Positions 59,744 through 64,000 of a stretch of DNA of 64,000 bases are shown here, piece after piece. The notes under the pieces were generated by a model. The model ran no database searches. It had not been told where the DNA came from and worked only from the letters and a program-made list of their open reading frames with translations. Source of the DNA: Micromonospora sp. CP22 (lineage in GTDB: Bacteria; Actinomycetota; Actinomycetes; Mycobacteriales; Micromonosporaceae); NCBI RefSeq assembly GCF_009712475.1, contig NZ_VCJO01000004.1:1-64000 (forward strand), read 5' to 3'. The first letter of the stretch is position 1. Every line of letters begins with the position of its first letter. Both the position numbers and the translations under genes were made by a program.

Positions 59744-59758
59744 GGGATGCTCCGCAGG

Positions 59759-61162
59759 TCAGTAGGCGAAGGCGAGCGGGCGCTCGGCGTCGTCGGGTTC
59801 GGACGATGGCGTGACGTCGGGTACGCCGGCCTTGGCGTAGCGGATCAGCAGCTTCACCTCGATGACGGCCAGCACCGCGTAGATGAGGGTGAAGGCGGTG
59901 AACGAGGTGAGGACCTCGGTGAGCGAGACGCTGCGGGACACGCCGTCGCGGGTGAGCATCTCGCCGAAGACGATCCAGGGTTGCCGGCCCATCTCGGTGA
60001 AGATCCAGCCGAAGGAGTTGGCCAGCAACGGCAGGACTGGCATGGCCAGGCCGGCGCGGAGCAACCACCTGCTGCGGGGGGTGCGGCCCTTGCGTTGGCT
60101 CCAGAGCACCAGCAGGGCGATGGCGGCGGCGGCCAGCCCGAATCCGATCATGAATCGGAAGCTCCAGTAGGTGACCGGGATGATCGGGGTGTAGCTGCCG
60201 GGGCCGTACTGCGCGCTGTAGAGGGCCTGGAGGTCGTTGATGCCGTGCACCGTGCCGTTGGGGTCGCCGGTGCCCAGGTAGGACAGCAGGTACGGGATCT
60301 TGATGGCGAACAGTTCGCGGCTGCCGTCGAGGCTGCCGATGGTCAGCACGGAGAACGACGCGGGACTCTCGGTGGAGTAGAGGCCCTCGGCGGCGGCCAT
60401 CTTCATCGGCTGCACCTGCGTCATGATCTTGCCCTGGATGTCGCCGGTGATGACCACGACCACGGCGGAGATCAGCACGACCCAGGAGCCGAAGCGGGCG
60501 GCGAAGCGGTAGGCGGGGGTGTCGGCGCCGTCGCGGTTGCGGATCAGGTGCCACAGGGCGACCGCCACCAGCAGCGAACCGGCGACCAGGAAGGCACCGG
60601 CGATGGTGTGCGGGAAGGTGATCAGGGCGACCTTGTTGGTCAGCACGGCGACGAAGTCGGTCAGTTCCGCCCGGCCGGTCTCCGGGTTGTAGCGGTAGCC
60701 GACCGGGTTCTGCATGAACGAGTTCGCGGCGAGGATGAAGTACGCCGACAGGTTGGTGCCGATGGCGGCGGCCCAGATGCTGGCCAGGTGCAGGCGGGCG
60801 GGCAGCCGGTCCCACCCGAAGATCCACAGGCCGATGAAGGTGGATTCGAGGAAGAACGCGACCAGGGCCTCGATGGCCAGGGGTGCGCCGAAGATGTCCC
60901 CGACGAAGCGGGAGTAGTCGCTCCAGTTCATGCCGAACTGGAACTCCTGCACGATGCCGGTGACCACGCCCATGGCGAAGTTGATCAGGAAGAGCTTGCC
61001 GTAGAACTTGGTGAGCTTGAGGTATTTCTCGTCCCCGGTGCGGTGCCAGAGTGTCTGGAGGATGGCGACCAGGACGGACAGTCCGATGGTCAGCGGGACG
61101 AAGAGAAAGTGGTAGACGGTGGTGACACCGAACTGCCAGCGGGCGACGTCCAACGCGTCCAC
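59759..61162 (-). CDS. cydA: Cytochrome bd oxidase subunit I
   Basis: A 467-residue quinol oxidase subunit binding hemes b558, b595 and d. The N-terminal RWQFGVTTVYHFLFVPLTIG holds heme ligand His18, a distal Glu/His region follows (EALVAFFLESTFIGLWIFGW), and the b558 ligand Met and quinol loop are in the mid part (GWIFTEMGRQPWIVFGEMLT). The short length (E. coli has 522) indicates the short Q-loop type. It provides oxygen reduction at low oxygen or under respiratory stress, and could accept electrons from the formate dehydrogenase via quinol. The GTG at 61162 follows GGGGG by 8 bases. Confidence 0.94.
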   Translation of the reverse strand: MDALDVARWQFGVTTVYHFLFVPLTIGLSVLVAILQTLWHRTGDEKYLKLTKFYGKLFLINFAMGVVTGIVQEFQFGMNWSDYSRFVGDIFGAPLAIEALVAFFLESTFIGLWIFGWDRLPARLHLASIWAAAIGTNLSAYFILAANSFMQNPVGYRYNPETGRAELTDFVAVLTNKVALITFPHTIAGAFLVAGSLLVAVALWHLIRNRDGADTPAYRFAARFGSWVVLISAVVVVITGDIQGKIMTQVQPMKMAAAEGLYSTESPASFSVLTIGSLDGSRELFAIKIPYLLSYLGTGDPNGTVHGINDLQALYSAQYGPGSYTPIIPVTYWSFRFMIGFGLAAAAIALLVLWSQRKGRTPRSRWLLRAGLAMPVLPLLANSFGWIFTEMGRQPWIVFGEMLTRDGVSRSVSLTEVLTSFTAFTLIYAVLAVIEVKLLIRYAKAGVPDVTPSSEPDDAERPLAFAY

Positions 61163-61182
61163 CTGCGACCCCCAGCTAGTCG

Positions 61183-61207
61183 TACTACACGGCGTAGTAA
61201 ATACTAC
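61183..61207. promoter_or_regulatory. TACTAC/GTAGTA operator upstream of cydA
   Basis: TACTAC (61183-61188), ACGGC, GTAGTA (61194-61199), AA-spaced, then TACTAC again (61202-61207). The first two elements form an interrupted palindrome with a 5-nt spacer. Motifs of this kind are bound by BlaI/CopY-type repressors in actinobacteria (recollection; no such regulator is in the window). It sits 20-45 bp before the cydA start. Confidence 0.55.
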
Positions 61208-61326
61208 AGCCCGTCGTACGTGGGCGGGCAGGGGCAGGCGGCCCGAACCGGCCCGGGACCAATGACCCTGCTCACCTCTGCCGTACGGCCCGCCCTGGCC
61301 ACCGAGGTCCGCACCCGCCGTGCGAC

Positions 61327-61332
61327 TATGTC
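61327..61332 (+). promoter_or_regulatory. Candidate leaderless -10 box
   Basis: TATGTC lies 6 nt before the ATG of the acyltransferase gene at 61339. Confidence 0.4.
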
Positions 61333-61338
61333 CCGCTG

Positions 61339-62118
61339 ATGGAAGCAGCCCACCCCTCCTGGCGTCCGCCGCTGATCTGGCGCGTCGCACTGCTGCTGGC
61401 CCGCGTCGTCGTCGGGATGCTGGCCCGCCTTGAGGTCACCGGCGACATCCCGGCCCGGCTGCGTGGCGGGCCGCTGATCCTGGCCGCCAACCACATCAGC
61501 CCGTTCGACCCGATCGCGCTCGCCGCGGCGTGCCGCGCCCGCCGGTTGGCACCCAGGATCATGGCCACCGGCGGGCTGTTCCGCGCCCCGCTGATCGGTA
61601 CGGCGATGCGCAGCGCCGGGCACATCCGGGTCGACCGGGGCACCAGCGGCGTGCACCGGGCCCTGGATGACGCCGCCGCCGCGGTGGCCGTCGGCGCGCC
61701 GATCCTGGTCTATCCGGAGGGCCGCATCGGTCTGGACCCGGGCATGTGGCCCGAACGCGGCAAGACCGGCACCGCCCGGCTGGCCCTGGCCAGCGGCGCG
61801 CCCGTCATCCCGGTCGCCCAGTGGGGCTCACACGAGGTGCTGCCCTACGGTGCCCCGAAGGGGATGCTGCGCGGCATCGCCAGCGCCCTGGTGCGCCGGC
61901 CCACCGTGCGGGTGCACTTCGGTGACCCGGTGGACCTGGCCGAGGTGTCCCCCGCCGCGCCCGGCGCGGCCCGGCTGGCCACCGACCGGATCATCGACGC
62001 GCTCACCGACACCCTCGTCCCGCTGCGCCTGGACGAACCCGACCGGCCCCACCACGTCGACCCGAGTCGGCCGGTCGACACCCGACGCGCGCACCGACGC
62101 CGATCCGCCACCGACTGA
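61339..62118 (+). CDS. 1-acylglycerol-3-phosphate acyltransferase family protein
   Basis: A 259-residue membrane-associated acyltransferase of the PlsC family. Motif I reads NHISPFD (NHxxxxD), motif III YPEGRIGLD and motif IV region VIPVAQWGSHEVLPY are clear; a hydrophobic anchor lies at residues 13-30. It adds a fatty acyl chain to lysophosphatidic acid or a related lipid. The final 40 residues are polar and disordered. No Shine-Dalgarno is seen, in keeping with a leaderless start. Confidence 0.87.
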   Translation: MEAAHPSWRPPLIWRVALLLARVVVGMLARLEVTGDIPARLRGGPLILAANHISPFDPIALAAACRARRLAPRIMATGGLFRAPLIGTAMRSAGHIRVDRGTSGVHRALDDAAAAVAVGAPILVYPEGRIGLDPGMWPERGKTGTARLALASGAPVIPVAQWGSHEVLPYGAPKGMLRGIASALVRRPTVRVHFGDPVDLAEVSPAAPGAARLATDRIIDALTDTLVPLRLDEPDRPHHVDPSRPVDTRRAHRRRSATD

Positions 62119-62149
62119 CCTCAGGTCGCCTACCGCCACCGGGGCCGGG

Positions 62150-62155
62150 CATACT
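62150..62155 (+). promoter_or_regulatory. Candidate leaderless -10 box
   Basis: CATACT ends 7 nt before the GTG at 62163. Confidence 0.4.
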
Positions 62156-62162
62156 GCGCCGC

Positions 62163-62933
62163 GTGCCCACCACCACGCACCCCTACCTCGACGCGCCCGC
62201 CCCGCTGGCCTTCGCGCATCGCGGCGGCGCGGCCGACGGCGACGAGAACACCGCGGCGGCCTTCGCCCGGGCGGTCGAGTTGGGCTACCGGTACATCGAG
62301 ACGGACGTGCACGGCACCCGTGACGGGGTGGCCGTGGTGTTCCACGACGACACCCTGGAGCGGCTCACCGGGCAGCGTGGCCGGGTGGACGCGATGCGTT
62401 GGGCGGACCTGGCGACGGTACGCGTCGGCGGCTCCGCCGTGGTGCCCCGCCTGGACGAGGTGCTCGGCGCGTGGCCGCAGGTGCGGTTCAACATCGACGT
62501 CAAGTCCGACCGGGGCGTGACGCCCACGGTGACCACGGTCGATCGGCTCGACGCCGCCGAGCGGGTGCTGCTGGCCTCGTTCAGCGACGCCCGGCTGACC
62601 AGGCTGCGGGCGTTGACCGGCGGGCGGGTCGCCACCGGTCTCGGCATGCGCGGCGTGGCCCGGCTGCGGTGGGCCTCGTGGACCGGTCGGCCGCTGCGGC
62701 TGCCGCCGTCGGTGGTGGCCGCGCAGGTGCCGGTGCGCTACGGCCGGGTGCCGGTGGTGGACCGTCGGCTGCTGCGCACGGCCCACCGGCTCGGTCTCCA
62801 GGTGCACGTATGGACGATCGACGAACCCACCGAGATGCACGAGTTACTTGATCTTGGAGTTGATGGCATCATGACCGACCACGTCGGCGTGCTGCGCGAC
62901 GTCTACCGCAGCCGCGGCCACTGGGCCGCCTGA
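62163..62933 (+). CDS. Glycerophosphodiester phosphodiesterase
   Basis: A 256-residue GDPD-family TIM-barrel enzyme that cleaves glycerophosphodiesters to glycerol 3-phosphate and an alcohol. Signature segments are FAHRGGAADGDENT (residues 19-32), the metal site YIETDVHGTRDGVAVVFHDD and the C-terminal WTIDEPTEMHELLDLGVDGI. No signal peptide is visible, so it is probably cytoplasmic. A Shine-Dalgarno is absent; CATACT is 7 bases before the GTG. Confidence 0.92.
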   Translation: MPTTTHPYLDAPAPLAFAHRGGAADGDENTAAAFARAVELGYRYIETDVHGTRDGVAVVFHDDTLERLTGQRGRVDAMRWADLATVRVGGSAVVPRLDEVLGAWPQVRFNIDVKSDRGVTPTVTTVDRLDAAERVLLASFSDARLTRLRALTGGRVATGLGMRGVARLRWASWTGRPLRLPPSVVAAQVPVRYGRVPVVDRRLLRTAHRLGLQVHVWTIDEPTEMHELLDLGVDGIMTDHVGVLRDVYRSRGHWAA

Positions 62934-62953
62934 ACACCTGGGCGGAGGACCCC

Positions 62954-64000
62954 ATGGCCGAGACGGTCACCCCGGCGTCGCAGGACATCCCACCACCGCG
63001 AAGCACCCGACGCGAACGCACCGGCTGGTACTTCTACGACTGGGCCAACTCGGCCTTCCAGACCACCGTCATCACGGTCTTCCTCGGACCGTTCCTGACC
63101 AGCGTCGCGGAGGTGGCCGCCGGGTGTGAACTCGGCGCGGACGAGTGCGTCGGGTACGTGTACCCGCTGGGCATCAAGGTCGCCGCCGGCTCCTACTACC
63201 CGTACCTGATCTCCCTGTCGGTGCTGCTGACGGTCTTCGTGCTGCCGGTGATCGGCGCGATCGCCGACCGGTCACTGCACAAGAAGCGGCTCCTGGCCGC
63301 CACCGCGTTCACCGGTGCCGCCGCGACCATCGGGATGCTCTTCGTCACCGGGGACCGGTACCTGCTCGGCGGCGCGTTGTTCATGATCGCCAATATCAGC
63401 TTCGGCGCGGCGATCGTGGTGTACAACTCGTTCCTGCCGCAACTGGGCGGACCGGACGAGCGCGACGCGATATCCAGCCGGGGCTGGGCGTTGGGCTACC
63501 TGGGCGGCGGTCTGCTGCTGGCGTTGAACCTCGTCGCGGTGCAGTCGTTCGGCGACGGCACCGCCGAACGCACCCTGGATCTGGCCCGCTGGTCCATCGT
63601 CTCGGCCGGGCTGTGGTGGGCGGCGTTCACGCTGGTGCCGCTGCGCTGGCTGCGGGAGCACCCGACCGCCGCCGCGTTGGCCGCCGGCGGCGGGGGCAAC
63701 GTGCTCACCGACGGGTTCCGGCAGCTCGGTCGCACCCTGCGGGAGATCAAGGCGTACCCGTTGACGCTGTTCTTCCTGCTGGCGTTCCTGGTCTACAACG
63801 ACGGCATCCAGACCGTCATCACCCTGGCCAGCCAGTACGGCACCGAGGAACTGCGGCTGGGCCAGAGCACCCTGATCGTGACGATCCTGCTGGTGCAGTT
63901 CCTGGCCTTCGGCGGCGCGCTGGGGCTCGGTGCCCTGGCCGGGCGGATCGGGGCCTGGAAGACGGTCCTGCTCAGCCTGGTGCTGTGGACCGCCGTGATC
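62954..64000 (+). CDS. MFS transporter, Atg22/UMF1 family (partial)
   Basis: The first 349 residues of an MFS-type membrane protein that runs off the right edge. The family signature WYFYDWANSAFQTTVITVFL is at residues 25-44, and ADRSLHKKRLLAATAF near 98 is the loop 2-3 motif; about nine membrane segments are present. It resembles the vacuole effluxer Atg22-like (UMF1) family; the substrate is unknown. GGAGG lies 5 bases before the ATG at 62954. Confidence 0.85.
   Translation, partial: MAETVTPASQDIPPPRSTRRERTGWYFYDWANSAFQTTVITVFLGPFLTSVAEVAAGCELGADECVGYVYPLGIKVAAGSYYPYLISLSVLLTVFVLPVIGAIADRSLHKKRLLAATAFTGAAATIGMLFVTGDRYLLGGALFMIANISFGAAIVVYNSFLPQLGGPDERDAISSRGWALGYLGGGLLLALNLVAVQSFGDGTAERTLDLARWSIVSAGLWWAAFTLVPLRWLREHPTAAALAAGGGGNVLTDGFRQLGRTLREIKAYPLTLFFLLAFLVYNDGIQTVITLASQYGTEELRLGQSTLIVTILLVQFLAFGGALGLGALAGRIGAWKTVLLSLVLWTAVI

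Noticed and set aside
1-64000. CRISPR arrays, insertion sequences, rRNA genes or a replication origin
   Set aside because: No regularly spaced repeats, transposase genes, rRNA sequence or DnaA-box clusters were noticed on reading.

Overview
The window is very GC-rich. Its gene content and order point to an actinobacterium, most likely of the Micromonosporaceae (inference). About sixty protein genes are packed on both strands, many overlapping by GTGA or ATGA. I see no rRNA genes, insertion sequences or CRISPR arrays. The only tRNA gene found is selC.

Layout, left half. 0.4-9.1 kb is a compact selenocysteine locus: a formate dehydrogenase whose large subunit is read through an in-frame TGA, an iron-sulfur subunit, an NrfD-type membrane subunit, tRNA-Sec (selC), selA and selB; selD is not in the window. 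9.1-12 kb holds small hypothetical genes, a base-excision-type DNA glycosylase and a shortened DUF574 methyltransferase. 12.1-22.3 kb is the actinobacterial block equivalent to M. tuberculosis Rv1822-Rv1832: phosphatidyltransferase, two DUF881 proteins around a DUF1290 protein, gcvH, a GarA-like FHA protein, two MerR regulators around a DUF151 nuclease, a sirtuin, and gcvP behind a glycine riboswitch. 22.4-28.5 kb carries housekeeping genes: a chorismate-binding enzyme, peptide deformylase, two acetyltransferases, a TauE/SafE permease, an EEP-family enzyme and folD.

Middle. At 28.6-30.1 kb a tyrosine recombinase lies beside two dif-like Xer sites. One is a 10-bp perfect inverted repeat covering the recombinase start codon. 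The other, at 30006-30033, closely matches the actinobacterial chromosomal dif, which suggests the window spans or lies near the replication terminus. Next come a small arsenic-type pair (ArsR and a flavoprotein with a Cys-rich tail) and a GntR regulator.

Right half. 33.5-55.5 kb looks like one catabolic island of four operons. It encodes a luciferase-like monooxygenase with flavin reductase and ApbE, two alpha/beta hydrolases, a hydantoinase-type amidohydrolase, an isochorismatase-fold amidase, a class A FAD hydroxylase, a maleate isomerase relative, a cyclase-family hydrolase, a class III CoA transferase, a CitE-like lyase, an MmgE/PrpD protein, a ThDP enzyme, an aldehyde dehydrogenase, an ABC importer and an IclR regulator. 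Three promoters share a 19-bp operator (CGTTC-N9-GAACG), so the IclR protein probably controls most of the island. The enzyme mix suggests breakdown of a nitrogen heterocycle or cyclic amide, but the substrate is unknown. 55.7-64 kb returns to housekeeping: a peroxiredoxin, an Eis-like acetyltransferase, OsmC, cytochrome bd oxidase, an acyltransferase, a glycerophosphodiester phosphodiesterase and a truncated MFS transporter.

Many genes appear to be transcribed leaderless, with a TAnnnT box ending 6-7 nt before the start codon.
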